A stretch of 64,000 nucleotides of DNA from an uncultured Sphingomonadaceae bacterium (GCA_947493955.1 CANLSQ010000003.1:372001-436000), one strand, 5' to 3'; positions 1-9,398 are shown, counted from the stretch's first letter. The notes: generated by a model from the sequence alone, not told the origin. Made by a program: numbers and translations.

Positions 1-617
1 ATGGTATAAAGACTGCGTCGGGTCTGGCCGATCTGCTTGCGCTATCGGCCGCTGATCATCTTCCCTCCCTGCTTTTCCTGCCGATGGTGGAAAGTGCTGC
101 CGATGTTGAAATTGCCCATTGTATCTTGGGCGACCGGGTTGATGGTCTGGTGCCGCTGATCGAAACGGTCAAAGGCTTGCGTGCTGGCGACGAGATTGCC
201 GCCAGCGCTGGCGTTACTGGCATGATGTTTGGTGGCGGAGATTTTTCTGCGGAGCTTGGAACGAAACTGGAATGGGAGCCGCTTCTGGCAGCACGCGGTG
301 CGTTTATCCTCTGCTGCGCTTCGGCGGCGATCGCCGCGATTGATGTTCCCTATATCGATATGGGAAATGAGGCCGGGCTGGAAGAAGAATCCGCCAGGGC
401 AAAAGCAATGGGCTTTCATGCAAAGGCTGCAATCCATCCAAAACAGATTGCTGCCATTGCCAAGGCGATGAAACCGACGGAGGCTGAAGTGGCCGAAGCG
501 ATAGACGCAATAAATGCATTTGATGCAGCAGGCGGCAAAGCGATTAGCCATAATGGGCGTATGCTGGAGGCTCCGGTTATGCAACGATACAGGCATATCG
601 CGGCAGCAGCCGGATAA
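1..617 (+). CDS. HpcH/HpaI aldolase / citrate lyase beta-like CoA-ester lyase (5' partial)
   Basis: The gene is cut by the left edge; the reading frame is open from base 3 and gives about 204 residues of the C-terminal part. The visible protein has the CitE/malyl-CoA lyase pattern: a PLIET-type strand, a GGGDFSAELG segment where the acidic metal ligand of the family sits, and a C-terminal AAIHPKQI motif typical of CoA-ester lyases (citramalyl-, malyl- and methylmalyl-CoA). Members cleave or form a C-C bond in a 3-hydroxyacyl-CoA using Mg2+. It heads a plus-strand run with a MaoC hydratase, an acyl-CoA dehydrogenase and two CoA-transferases, the set used to finish short branched or dicarboxylic acyl-CoA pathways. 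The exact substrate is unknown. Confidence 0.85.
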   Translation, partial: GIKTASGLADLLALSAADHLPSLLFLPMVESAADVEIAHCILGDRVDGLVPLIETVKGLRAGDEIAASAGVTGMMFGGGDFSAELGTKLEWEPLLAARGAFILCCASAAIAAIDVPYIDMGNEAGLEEESARAKAMGFHAKAAIHPKQIAAIAKAMKPTEAEVAEAIDAINAFDAAGGKAISHNGRMLEAPVMQRYRHIAAAAG

Positions 618-656
618 AACAGAAGAACAGAATGTTTAATCAACAAGGACAAATAT

Positions 657-1166
657 ATGCGTGATGGAGTTATAGAAGTCAGCCCGGGCCGTTTCCGCGA
701 AACATTCGGACGCTATTTTGAAGATTTTGAAGTCGGTCATATTTACGAGCATCGTCCCGGCCGGACAATCACCGATACCGACAATGTGCACTTCACCTTG
801 CTGACGATGAACACGCATCCTGCGCATTTCGACTATGAATTTGCCAAGAAAACGGAATTTGAAAAGCCGCTGGTCTGCTCTCCGCTTACCGTTGCGTTGA
901 TGGTCGGGATGAGCGTTTCGGATACCAGCCAGAAAGCGGTGGCCAATCTTGGTTGGGACAAGATCCGCCTGACCCATCCGCTATTTCCTGGCGATACACT
1001 TTATGCAGAGAGCGAAGTGCTGGAAAAGCGCGAATCTTCGTCTCGTCCTGAACAGGGCATTGTGACGATCAAGACGATTGGCAAAAACCAAGACGATAAA
1101 GTCGTGTGCACGTTTGAACGCACCATGCTGATCTGGAAGCGCGGCTTTGGCGGCGCAGACGATTAA
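657..1166 (+). CDS. MaoC-like (R)-specific acyl-CoA dehydratase
   Basis: 169 residues with a single hot-dog domain of the MaoC/mesaconyl-CoA hydratase kind. The segment FEDFEVGHIYEHRPGRTIT followed by TDNVHF matches the N-terminal signature of this subfamily, in which the usual D-x(4)-H dyad is replaced by related polar residues (here NVHFTLLTMNTHPAHFD). The start is ATG, 39 bases after the lyase stop. The family adds or removes water across a 2-enoyl- or mesaconyl-type CoA ester. Next to a CitE-type lyase it fits hydration of an unsaturated C4-C5 acyl-CoA followed by cleavage; this coupling is inferred from gene order. Confidence 0.87.
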   Translation: MRDGVIEVSPGRFRETFGRYFEDFEVGHIYEHRPGRTITDTDNVHFTLLTMNTHPAHFDYEFAKKTEFEKPLVCSPLTVALMVGMSVSDTSQKAVANLGWDKIRLTHPLFPGDTLYAESEVLEKRESSSRPEQGIVTIKTIGKNQDDKVVCTFERTMLIWKRGFGGADD

Positions 1167-1215
1167 ATAAAAGGGGGAGGGGACCCCAGTTTTAAGACAC
1201 TCAGGAGCGACAATA

Positions 1216-2394
1216 ATGGCAACGGCAATTGATAATGCACAGCATATGATTGATCCGGAAGAAGAACAGGCTTTCATGGATGCAATCCAGAAATGGATCG
1301 ACCGTTCGGTGAAACCTGTCGTCATGGAACATGACCACGAAGATAAATGGCCGGAGCAGCTGGTTGGCGAAATGGCCGACATGGGGCTGTTTGGTGCAAC
1401 CATCGGCGAGGAATATGGCGGCCTCGGCCTCCCGGCTACCAGCTATGCGAAAATCGTTGCCGAAATAGCCTCGCACTGGATGGCGATAACCGGGATATTC
1501 AATTCACACTTGATCATGGCCTGTGCGGTTGAGCGTTTTGGTACGGCAGAGCAGAAAGCCAAATGGTTGCCCAAATTTGCCAGCGGTGAAATTCGTGGTG
1601 GACTGGCGCTGACCGAGCCGAATGCCGGAACCGATCTACAGGCGATCCGTACCACGGCGGTCCGCGACGGCGATGAATATGTCATCAACGGGACCAAGAC
1701 CTGGATTTCCAATGGGATTAACGGAAGCTGCTTTGCGCTGCTGGTGAAAACCGATCCCAAGGCAGATCCGCGCTACAAGGGTATGAGTCTGATGATCGCA
1801 CCGAAGGGTGAGGGCTTTACGGTTGGCAAGAAATTCAAAAAACTGGGCTATAACAGCATCGATAGCGCGGAACTGGTATTTGATAATTATCGGATCCCGG
1901 CAGAAAATCTGATTGGCGGTGTTGAAGGGCAAGGATTTTTTCAGGCCACCGGCGGTCTGGAACTGGGCCGCATCAACGTCGCGGCGCGGGGCGTTGGCCT
2001 GGCTGAGGGTTCGCTCCGGCTGGCGACCGAATATGCGCAGCTGCGCGAAACCATGGGCAAGCCAATATCTGAACATCAGGCGATCCAGTTGAAACTGGGT
2101 GAAATGGTGACCCGTGCAAGAGCAGCACGCCTGCTGACCCTCGATGCGGCGGAAGCTTATGACCGAGGGGAGCGTTGTGATCTTGAAGCGGGCATGGCGA
2201 AATATTTCGCCTCCGAAGCTGCGGTGCGTAATTCGGAAGAATCCATGCGCGTCCATGGCGGCTATGCCTATTCCAAGGAATATGAAATTGAGCGCTATTA
2301 TCGCGATTCTTTGCTTATGTGTATTGGTGAGGGGACTAACGAGATGCAGCGGATGATTATTTCCAAACAATGGGTCAAGAGGAACCCTGCGTGA
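1216..2394 (+). CDS. Acyl-CoA dehydrogenase
   Basis: 392 residues, full length for the family, cytosolic FAD enzyme. N-terminal helical domain about 10-125, beta domain about 125-230 with LTEPNAGTDL and the WISNG strand, C-terminal helical domain to the end. The region MRVHGGYAYSKEYEIERYYRD and the catalytic-base motif GEGTNEMQ (the Glu before Gly-Thr) are intact, so it should oxidise an acyl-CoA to the 2-enoyl-CoA. A Shine-Dalgarno-like AGGAG lies at 1202-1206. The next gene begins inside its stop codon (GTGA overlap), indicating translational coupling to the CoA-transferase. Confidence 0.92.
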   Translation: MATAIDNAQHMIDPEEEQAFMDAIQKWIDRSVKPVVMEHDHEDKWPEQLVGEMADMGLFGATIGEEYGGLGLPATSYAKIVAEIASHWMAITGIFNSHLIMACAVERFGTAEQKAKWLPKFASGEIRGGLALTEPNAGTDLQAIRTTAVRDGDEYVINGTKTWISNGINGSCFALLVKTDPKADPRYKGMSLMIAPKGEGFTVGKKFKKLGYNSIDSAELVFDNYRIPAENLIGGVEGQGFFQATGGLELGRINVAARGVGLAEGSLRLATEYAQLRETMGKPISEHQAIQLKLGEMVTRARAARLLTLDAAEAYDRGERCDLEAGMAKYFASEAAVRNSEESMRVHGGYAYSKEYEIERYYRDSLLMCIGEGTNEMQRMIISKQWVKRNPA

Positions 2395-3584
2395 GCGTTA
2401 AGCAGCCGCTAAAGGGCTTTCGTGTCCTGTCCGCTGAGCAATATGGGGCGGGCCCATATGGCACGATGTTCCTCGCGCAGATGGGTGCGGATGTTATCAA
2501 AATCGAACCGCCTAAAGGCGGTGACACAGCGCGCCATGTCGGGCCGCATTGGCTGCGCGAACAGGAAAGTCTCTATTTTCAGAGCTTCAACCTGAACAAG
2601 CGCTCGCTGACCCTCGATCTGCGCACCGAAGAAGGACAGCAGGTGCTTCATACACTCGCCAAAGACGCGCATGTCATGGCGAATAATCTGCGCGGAGATG
2701 TGCCGGACAAGGTCGGTCTCAACTATGATGCGTTGAAAGCGGTCAATCCGGCGATCGTTTGCGCTCATATCTCGGCTTATGGACGAGGTAATGAGCGGTC
2801 GAAATGGCCAGGCTATGATTATCTGATGCAGGCCGAGGCCGGTTTTTGTGCGCTGACCGGTGATCCTGACGGGCCGCCGGTGCGCTTTGGCCTGTCGATG
2901 GTTGATTTCATGACCGGCACAATGGCAGCCGTTGGTTTGCTTGCGGCCTTGCTGGATGCGCAGCGTTCCGGCGAAGGCTGTGATGTCGATGTCGACCTCT
3001 TGTCCGCCGCTGTTCACCAGACCAGCTATCCGGCGCTCTGGTATATGAATGAAGATGATGTCACAGGACGTGCGCCTTTTGGCGCGCACCCGTCCGCGAC
3101 GCCGAGCCAGATGTTCAAGGCCGCCGATGGCTGGATGTTTGTCATGGCGCAGCTGCCAAAATTTTGGGCCATATTATGCGAACGTATTGGTCACGAGGAA
3201 CTAACTACAGATCCGCGCTTTGATACGCCGGCCAATCGTCTGACCAATCGGGAAGCCCTGTCGGACGTTTTGAGCGAGATATTCGCGCCGCAACCGGTCG
3301 CGTACTGGCTCGACCTGCTTCAGGGTCTGATGCCGGTTGCGCCGGTCTATGACCTCGATCAGGCACTGGATAGCCCATGGCTCAAGACCATTGGCATGCG
3401 GGACACAGTCAGCCATCCCGACCGTGCGGACATGAATGTCTTGTCCAGCCCGATCAAGCTGAATGGCGAGCGATTGCCAAACCGGGCAGGGCCTCTGCTT
3501 GGGGCGGATAGTGATGCCGTGCTGGCCGAGGCGGGCTATGATGCTGATGCGATTGCTGATCTGCGCGCAAAGGGGATAGTCTGA
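2391..3584 (+). CDS. CaiB/BaiF family CoA-transferase
   Basis: 397 residues. I chose GTG at 2391 because it overlaps the preceding stop as GTGA and has AAGAGGA six to seven bases upstream; an in-frame ATG at 2370 would lie deeper inside the dehydrogenase gene. The family III fold is clear: GAGPYGTMFLAQMGADVIKIEPP near the N-terminus, NLNKRSLTLDLR, the NLRGDVPDKVGL segment, and the catalytic aspartate in LSMVDFMTG. The enzyme moves CoA between two carboxylic acids via an aspartyl-CoA thioester. The gene sits directly before a second member, so the two may act on different acids or form a heteromer. BaiF in the family name does not show a bile-acid substrate. Confidence 0.92.
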   Translation: MSVKQPLKGFRVLSAEQYGAGPYGTMFLAQMGADVIKIEPPKGGDTARHVGPHWLREQESLYFQSFNLNKRSLTLDLRTEEGQQVLHTLAKDAHVMANNLRGDVPDKVGLNYDALKAVNPAIVCAHISAYGRGNERSKWPGYDYLMQAEAGFCALTGDPDGPPVRFGLSMVDFMTGTMAAVGLLAALLDAQRSGEGCDVDVDLLSAAVHQTSYPALWYMNEDDVTGRAPFGAHPSATPSQMFKAADGWMFVMAQLPKFWAILCERIGHEELTTDPRFDTPANRLTNREALSDVLSEIFAPQPVAYWLDLLQGLMPVAPVYDLDQALDSPWLKTIGMRDTVSHPDRADMNVLSSPIKLNGERLPNRAGPLLGADSDAVLAEAGYDADAIADLRAKGIV

Positions 3585-3591
3585 TACGCTT

Positions 3592-4680
3592 ATGGCCAAA
3601 CTAACCGGCATCAAGGTCGTTGACCTCTCGCTTTTTCTGCCGGGCCCCATGCTCAGTATGATGATGGCTGACCATGGCGCAGAGGTGATCAAGGTCGAAC
3701 CCCCGACCGGAGACCCGGCACGGGAAATGGAACCGATGGAGGCGGGCCAGTCGGTCTGGTTCCGCAATCTCAATCGCGGCAAGCAGGCGATGGCGCTTGA
3801 TCTGAAATCCGACAAAGGGCGGGCGCAGCTTTGGGAGTTGCTGGCCGATGCCGACGTGATGATCGAAGGCTTTCGGCCCGGTGTGATGCAGCGGCTGGGT
3901 TTTGACTATGACACTGTGTCAGGGCGTTTCCCGCGCATCGTCTATTGTTCAATCTCCGCCTTTGGGCAGGAAGGTGAAATGGCGCATCACCCGGCCCATG
4001 ATCTGGCCGTGCAGGCACTGTCGGGTTTTCTGTCTGTCAATGATGGTGCTGACGGGACGCCAGTGGTGCCCGGCGTGCCTTCTGCGGATATGGCCGCGGG
4101 ACTGAACGGATTATCGGCGGTATTGATGGCGTTGATCGGGCGCGATAGTTCGGGCGAGGGCGACTATATCGACATCGCGATGTTTGACTCGATGCTGCCC
4201 TGGAGCGCCCATATTGCAGGGTCTGCCATTGCTGGCGGCGAGTCGCCAAAATCCCAATCGCAACGGTCATTGGGCGGCGCGGCATTTTACAATGTTTATA
4301 AGACCGCAGATGAGCGGCATGTCGTCTTGGGCGCGCGTGAAGTCAAATTTGCGCGCAATCTTTTGACCGCGCTGGACCGGCTGGACCTGCTGCCACTTGC
4401 CGAAGCGGAGCCGGGTGACGGGCAAGCGCCACTGGTTGCGTTCTTGCGGGAAACTTTCGCGACCAAAACGCGTGATCAATGGGTTGAGTGGTTTGCTGAC
4501 AAGGACGTCGCTTTCTCCCCCGTTTTGGATTTCCGCGAAGCGCTGGATCAGGTTTTTTTGCGCGAACGCGGCCTGCTGATCGAGGCGCATGGCAGCCATC
4601 AAATCGGCCCGTCTTTTCGCTTTGCTTCGGAAACTGATTGGCAAGCGAAAGATGCGCCGACCTTGGATGAGCAGCAATGA
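3592..4680 (+). CDS. CaiB/BaiF family CoA-transferase (second copy)
   Basis: 362 residues, somewhat short for the family. It has LPGPMLSMMMADHGAEVIKVEPP, NRGKQAMALDLK, the FRPGVMQRLGFDYD segment and the catalytic aspartate in PSADMAAG. It starts seven bases after the first CoA-transferase and is clearly a divergent paralogue, not a recent duplicate. It is the last gene of the plus-strand run and ends nine bases before the stop of the convergent GntR gene. Role: CoA transfer to an organic acid; donor and acceptor unknown. Confidence 0.9.
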   Translation: MAKLTGIKVVDLSLFLPGPMLSMMMADHGAEVIKVEPPTGDPAREMEPMEAGQSVWFRNLNRGKQAMALDLKSDKGRAQLWELLADADVMIEGFRPGVMQRLGFDYDTVSGRFPRIVYCSISAFGQEGEMAHHPAHDLAVQALSGFLSVNDGADGTPVVPGVPSADMAAGLNGLSAVLMALIGRDSSGEGDYIDIAMFDSMLPWSAHIAGSAIAGGESPKSQSQRSLGGAAFYNVYKTADERHVVLGAREVKFARNLLTALDRLDLLPLAEAEPGDGQAPLVAFLRETFATKTRDQWVEWFADKDVAFSPVLDFREALDQVFLRERGLLIEAHGSHQIGPSFRFASETDWQAKDAPTLDEQQ

Positions 4681-4688
4681 CGCTGGCC

Positions 4689-5468
4689 CTAGTCCACCTC
4701 GATATGCATCGAATAGGCAAAGCGTTCGCCGGGATGATAGCTCGCCGAAATTTCGAACATCCGGTCGCTTTCATCAAAATAGCAGCGCAGGATGCGCAGC
4801 ACCGGATCACCCTTTTCCAGGCCAAGCTCCGAGAGAATGTCTTTGGTGCCCTTGATAGCCTGAATATCCTGCGTCACACGGGCGACACTTACTTCGCCGA
4901 GTGTTTCAATCTGCCCAAACAAGGTGGTAGCGTTGACGTCAATTTGCGCTACCGCATCGGCCAGCTCGGGGTGAACCCAGGCCTCCGTCACCGCAATCGG
5001 CCGCTTGCGTCCCGGCTTCATCCGCTTGCCGCGAAAGGCAAACCAGTCGCCTTCGGCCTTAGCGCCAATTTGCTCGACAACATCTTTGGGAATGGCGCCC
5101 GCTTTTTTCTTTTCAAAAGCAATGGTGGTATCGCGCGCATATTGCAAAATCTCACCAACATTGCTGAGCGGCTGATGCAGCGCACCGGCGCGGGCCGTCG
5201 CCGGTTGAACAACCGTGCCGGAACCCCGCTTGCGCGTAATCAGGCCCTCGGCAGTGAGTTTCCGCAAAGCTTCTCGGACCGTAAAGCGGCTGACATCATA
5301 TTTTTTGCACAGGACAGATTCGGTCGGAAAATCACCGGGATCGGGATAGTCACCGCGCAATACCGCTTCACGCAATTCGTCGGCCAGTTCCAGATAGCGC
5401 GGTTTTTTCTTGGACGAGCTTTTGGATTTAGCGGGTGCTTTCGCGGCCAATTTTTCTCTCCCGGACAT
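4689..5468 (-). CDS. GntR family transcriptional regulator, HutC/UTRA type
   Basis: 259 residues. A lysine/alanine-rich N-terminal tail (1-22) precedes the winged helix-turn-helix (about 24-92), with FPTESVLCKKYDVSRFTVREALRKL and the wing GLITRKRGSGTVV. Residues about 110-255 form a UTRA ligand-binding domain ending in the HPGERFAYSMHIEV strand. UTRA regulators bind small molecules and leave their operators on ligand binding. It is divergent from the MmgE/PrpD operon with only 26 bases between start codons and is convergent to the CoA-transferase gene, so it is the natural candidate regulator of the 5.5-14.7 kb operon. No palindrome could be identified in the short divergent gap. Confidence 0.93.
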   Translation of the reverse strand: MSGREKLAAKAPAKSKSSSKKKPRYLELADELREAVLRGDYPDPGDFPTESVLCKKYDVSRFTVREALRKLTAEGLITRKRGSGTVVQPATARAGALHQPLSNVGEILQYARDTTIAFEKKKAGAIPKDVVEQIGAKAEGDWFAFRGKRMKPGRKRPIAVTEAWVHPELADAVAQIDVNATTLFGQIETLGEVSVARVTQDIQAIKGTKDILSELGLEKGDPVLRILRCYFDESDRMFEISASYHPGERFAYSMHIEVD

Positions 5469-5494
5469 GGGGTCGTCTTAGGACGGGTGCCGCT

Positions 5495-6736
5495 ATGACG
5501 CAAGAGAGCCTGACCGAGAAATTGGCGACTCATTTGATGCGCCCTGTTGATGAGGCGACCCGGCAACGGGCGCGGCTGCATTTGCTCGACTGGTTGGGCT
5601 GTGTGGCCGGTGCGCGGCAGAGTGACATTCTGAAACTGAACCAGAATATCGACGATGAAGTGTCAACTTTTGTGGCAATGCTCGGCAATGTCCTGGAGAT
5701 GGACGATATTCACCGTTCTTCGATCCTACATCCCGGCCCGGTCATCTGGTCTACTTTGATGGTAGGGCAAGACTATCTAATGGAGGAAGTGCTGAATGCC
5801 GCCGTTCGGGGCTACGAGGCGGTGATTGCAGTCGGTGCAACTTTTGATGATAAACACTATGCTTATTATCATAATACATCGACCGCAGGGCAGTTTGGCG
5901 CTGCTGCGGCAGTAGCTGATTTATATGGTGGCGATAAAAAAACTCTGGTTTCTGCTATGGGCTTGGCTGGTTCGACGACCGGTGGCTTATGGCAGATGCG
6001 AAATGAAACATCTGATACGAAGCAATGGCATATTGAGCGATCTATGGCTGCGGGGGGCAGTGCCGGTTTTTATGCAGCCCATGGCTTAACTGGTCCTCGC
6101 TTCATCCTCGAAGGCCCACAGGGCCTATACGCCGCCACCTGCAAAAAACCCAAACCGATGACCTTCCCAGATCAATGGCGGATTCATGAAGTCAGCTTCA
6201 AGCCATGGGGTGCCTGCCGTCATGCCCATCCGGCTATTGATGCAGCGTTGGAACTCAAGGCCAAGCTGGGGTCGCTTGACGGAGATATCCATGTCGAAAC
6301 CTATGCCGATGCTATCAGCTTTTGTGACCGCCCCGATCCGCAAAGCGTCATCGATGCGAAATTTTCGCTTCAGCATGCTGTGGCTGTGGTAGCCGAACGC
6401 GGTGTGCCGCAACTGGTGGATTTTGAACCCGATGCCATCGCAGCTCTGACCGATGCTCGGTCCCGTGTCACGGTTTCGGAAGCCAGCGATATAACCGCCC
6501 GCTATCCCGAACATTATGGTGCACGGGTTACATGTGGCGGAGAAAGTGTGGAGCTGACCGACACGCTAGGTGACCCCGAACGACCATTGCCGAAAGAGGG
6601 CATTATCGACAAAGCGCGGGCGCTCATTGCCTGGGGCGGGCTAGACGAGAAAGAGGCGGATCGGGCGATTGATCTGGCGCTAAACGGCGATGATCCAACC
6701 GCGATCCATGAGATGCTATCAGAGTGGCTGTCATGA
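5495..6736 (+). CDS. MmgE/PrpD family protein (first copy)
   Basis: 413 residues from ATG 5495, chosen because AGGACGG precedes it and the upstream ATG at 5435 would run through the GntR start. The MmgE/PrpD all-helical domain is recognisable: DWLGCVAGARQ, the ILHPGPVIWSTLMV segment, GYEAVIAVGA, AAVADLYGGD, and KPWGACRHAHPAIDAALEL near residue 235. The family includes 2-methylcitrate dehydratase, cis-aconitate decarboxylase and iminodisuccinate epimerase, so it may hydrate, dehydrate, decarboxylate or isomerise a carboxylate. It is first gene of a ten-gene operon and overlaps the next gene by four bases (ATGA). Confidence 0.9.
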   Translation: MTQESLTEKLATHLMRPVDEATRQRARLHLLDWLGCVAGARQSDILKLNQNIDDEVSTFVAMLGNVLEMDDIHRSSILHPGPVIWSTLMVGQDYLMEEVLNAAVRGYEAVIAVGATFDDKHYAYYHNTSTAGQFGAAAAVADLYGGDKKTLVSAMGLAGSTTGGLWQMRNETSDTKQWHIERSMAAGGSAGFYAAHGLTGPRFILEGPQGLYAATCKKPKPMTFPDQWRIHEVSFKPWGACRHAHPAIDAALELKAKLGSLDGDIHVETYADAISFCDRPDPQSVIDAKFSLQHAVAVVAERGVPQLVDFEPDAIAALTDARSRVTVSEASDITARYPEHYGARVTCGGESVELTDTLGDPERPLPKEGIIDKARALIAWGGLDEKEADRAIDLALNGDDPTAIHEMLSEWLS

Positions 6737-8040
6737 GCGCGACCCAGCAAATTCTTGATTTCGCTACTGCCGAACACACCCTGCCTGAAAGACCGAGAGC
6801 GGCTGCACTCCGGTTGCTGGGCGACACACTGGCTGGCGGCGCAGCTGGCGCATCGTCAGGGGAAGCGCAAGTCCTGCTGGCCGCTGTCCGCGCTTGGGGC
6901 GCCGGGGATGAAGCGCGGTTGCTTGGACTCACAGATCGACTGCCGGCCCCATCGGCCGCGTGGTTTAACGGCTTTGCGATCCACTGTCTGGAATGGGACG
7001 CCGTGCATGAACCCGCGGTTGTGCATGCCATGTCGGTCGTGACGGCGGCCTTGCTCGCTAGCGCGGATCGGGTCGGTGGATGCGAAGCTGAGCATTTTTT
7101 AACCGCTTTGGCAGTCGGTGTGGATATCGCCAGCGGTATCGGTGTGGCGGCGACTGGCGCCATGCAGTTTTTCCGTCCGGCGACCGCTGGCATTATCGGT
7201 GCGGCCCTGGCCGTGGCACGACTGCAGGGCGTGCCAGCCGACAAATTTGCCGATGTCATGGGGTTGGCCTACTCCCAAGCCGCAGGCACCATGCAGGCCC
7301 ATGTCGAGGCGTCTATTGCACTGCCCTTACAGATCGCCAACGCTTCCCGCGCGGCAGTCACCGCGGTTGATCTGGCGATGGCCGGTATGGATGGTCCGCA
7401 TGATCCGCTTGAGGGACCATTTGGCTATTTCAAGCTTTTCGAACCGGGTGATCTGACGCGCTATACCGATAGCATTGGTAGCGGCTGGCTGATTGAGGAA
7501 GTCAGCATAAAACCCTTTCCATCCGGTCGGGCCAGTCATGGGATACTGGGCGCTATTGATGATATGATCCGTGACGGATCGCTCGATCCGACGATGGTAG
7601 AGTCGGTTGATGTGGCTGCACCGCCATTGATCCACCGATTGGTCGGGCGTGCTTACAAATCTGACATTACGCCCAGCTATGCGCGGCTTTGCCTGCCGTT
7701 TCTGGTGCCGCTCATGCTGCGTGACCAGATCATCGATCCGGGTTGTTTCCATGAGCAGGAATTTGCCAATCCCGATCTTGTTAAGCTTGGCAAGCAAGTG
7801 ACCGTGCGTATCGACGATAACCCTGATCATAATGCCCTGGCACCGCAAAAGCTCAGCATTGTACTCTCAGATGGCAGCACCATCGAACGCACCGTCACAG
7901 ATAATCTCGGCAGCCCGACGGCGCCTATGTCGGCAGCCCAAACACAATCCAAACGCGATCTCGCCCATTCGCTCGCGAGTAAAAATTGCGACCCCAGAAT
8001 ATTTGATGACCCTCTAGCTTATGCCACGGAGCCCCGATGA
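6733..8040 (+). CDS. MmgE/PrpD family protein (second copy)
   Basis: 435 residues from ATG 6733, which overlaps the preceding stop as ATGA; the GTG at 6724 is less likely. It has the family core: LRLLGDTLAGGAAGASS, GFAIHCLEWDAVHEPAVVHAMS, GVDIASGIGVAATGAMQFFRPATAGIIGAA and KPFPSGRASHG. It is distinct in sequence from the first copy, so the tandem may form a two-subunit enzyme or catalyse two successive steps. Neighbour genes point to a catabolic pathway with CoA activation; the substrate is not shown. Confidence 0.9.
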   Translation: MSATQQILDFATAEHTLPERPRAAALRLLGDTLAGGAAGASSGEAQVLLAAVRAWGAGDEARLLGLTDRLPAPSAAWFNGFAIHCLEWDAVHEPAVVHAMSVVTAALLASADRVGGCEAEHFLTALAVGVDIASGIGVAATGAMQFFRPATAGIIGAALAVARLQGVPADKFADVMGLAYSQAAGTMQAHVEASIALPLQIANASRAAVTAVDLAMAGMDGPHDPLEGPFGYFKLFEPGDLTRYTDSIGSGWLIEEVSIKPFPSGRASHGILGAIDDMIRDGSLDPTMVESVDVAAPPLIHRLVGRAYKSDITPSYARLCLPFLVPLMLRDQIIDPGCFHEQEFANPDLVKLGKQVTVRIDDNPDHNALAPQKLSIVLSDGSTIERTVTDNLGSPTAPMSAAQTQSKRDLAHSLASKNCDPRIFDDPLAYATEPR

Positions 8041-9398
8041 CTTTTCCGACCTATTTCGAAGCCTTTGATGCCAAGCAGATGCTCGCCGACTATCCCGTCG
8101 GTGACGCTTTTACCGAGCGCTATATTGGCATGTCCCGTGACGAGCTTTTTGCGATCCAAAACAAACAGTTTTTGAAGCTGATGCAACGCGGGTGGGAGAT
8201 TCCCTTTTATCAGCGCCTGTGGGGCAATCAGGGTATAGAAGCCGGCGACATAAAGGGCCTGGAAGATATCACCAAGCTGCCGGTTTATGACAAGAGCGAC
8301 CTGATGGCCTCGGTCAATGACTATCCGCCTTATGGTGATTTTGACGGGCGCGGAGACACGCCAGTGGTGTTCCACACGACATCGGGAACAACGGGCCGTC
8401 CGCAACCGCTGATGTTTGGGCCAAAGGGGCGGGAGATCACTAATTTGCTGGTCGGCCGGATGTATCGCTGGATGGGTCTGGGGCGCGATGATGTGGTGCA
8501 GTCCGTCTATGGGCACGGCATGATCAATGGCGGGCATTATATTCGCGAGGCGGTGACGCATTTCACCAATGCCTTGTTCCTTAGCGCTGGCACTGGAATT
8601 GAAACCCGGTCGATCAATCAGGTCAATCTGATGGCGGATTTCAATGTCAGCTGCATGGTCGGCTTTGTCGATTATATCCGCAAGCTAGCTGATGTCGCTG
8701 CTGCAGAGGAACTGTTTGACCGGATCAATCTGAATATGATTATCGGTCATCTGGGGACCGAAGATCGCGCCTCGACCGAAGCGGCCTGGCAGGGGGCCAA
8801 GGCCTATGACTGGTATGGTGTCGGCGATACCGGCAGCATTGCGGGCGAAGGCCCCGAACGTGACGGCATGTATGTGTGGGAAGATGCACAATATTTGGAA
8901 TTGCTTGATGTCGATAGCGGTGCGCCCGTGGCGGCTGGTGAGACTGGAGACATGGTCGTGACCTGCCTGTTCAAGGACGATATCGCGCCCTGTATCCGGT
9001 TCAACACCCATGATATTACCGAGGAACGCACCGACAGCAACGCCACCGGTATGGTGTTCAAGCGGATTACCGGTTTCAAGGGGCGCAGCGACAATATGGT
9101 CAAACTGCGCGGTATCAACATATTCCCGCATGCCATTGGTGCCATCATCGAAGGACGCAATGACCTGACCGGTGAATATGTCTGCCGCGTCACGCGCGAT
9201 GATACAGGGCGAGACGAGATGCATGTGACGCTGGAAAGCAAAGGCAGCAGCAGCCAGGCGGAGCTGGCGGAACTGCTGCGCAAGGGCATTGGTATTGAAG
9301 TCGGCGTGGCATTGGTCGATGCCGGAGGGACTGCAAAGGATACGCAAATTGATACGCGCCAGAAGCCCATTCGCCTGATTGATGAGCGAGCTTTGTGA
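8037..9398 (+). CDS. PaaK-like (phenylacetate-CoA ligase family) AMP-forming acid-CoA ligase
   Basis: 453 residues, normal length for the PaaK branch of adenylate-forming enzymes, which is shorter than typical acyl-CoA synthetases. The phosphate-binding loop HTTSGTTGRPQPL is at about residue 118, the adenylate-binding region YDWYGVGDTGSIAGE near 262, and the hinge region FKGRSDNMVKLRGINIFP near 347. Its reaction would be acid + ATP + CoA to acyl-CoA + AMP + PPi. Start ATG overlaps the upstream stop (ATGA). PaaK relatives favour aromatic or polycyclic carboxylic acids, which suits an organism degrading a ring compound; the acid used here is unknown. Confidence 0.9.
   Translation: MTFPTYFEAFDAKQMLADYPVGDAFTERYIGMSRDELFAIQNKQFLKLMQRGWEIPFYQRLWGNQGIEAGDIKGLEDITKLPVYDKSDLMASVNDYPPYGDFDGRGDTPVVFHTTSGTTGRPQPLMFGPKGREITNLLVGRMYRWMGLGRDDVVQSVYGHGMINGGHYIREAVTHFTNALFLSAGTGIETRSINQVNLMADFNVSCMVGFVDYIRKLADVAAAEELFDRINLNMIIGHLGTEDRASTEAAWQGAKAYDWYGVGDTGSIAGEGPERDGMYVWEDAQYLELLDVDSGAPVAAGETGDMVVTCLFKDDIAPCIRFNTHDITEERTDSNATGMVFKRITGFKGRSDNMVKLRGINIFPHAIGAIIEGRNDLTGEYVCRVTRDDTGRDEMHVTLESKGSSSQAELAELLRKGIGIEVGVALVDAGGTAKDTQIDTRQKPIRLIDERAL

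Noticed and set aside
2391-4680. Bile-acid CoA transfer suggested by the family name CaiB/BaiF
   Set aside because: The name only reflects founding members; catalytic residues are shared by the whole family and give no substrate information.
4689-5468. GntR/UTRA protein as the regulator of the TTGTCCGGACAA sites
   Set aside because: No copy of the palindrome is near its own gene or the adjacent operons, and the site form fits the FadR-type better than UTRA-type sites. It cannot be excluded, but nothing supports it.
4677-5498. Long open frame on the plus strand opposite the GntR gene
   Set aside because: It is antisense to a gene with a clear helix-turn-helix and UTRA domain, has no family features and arises from codon bias.
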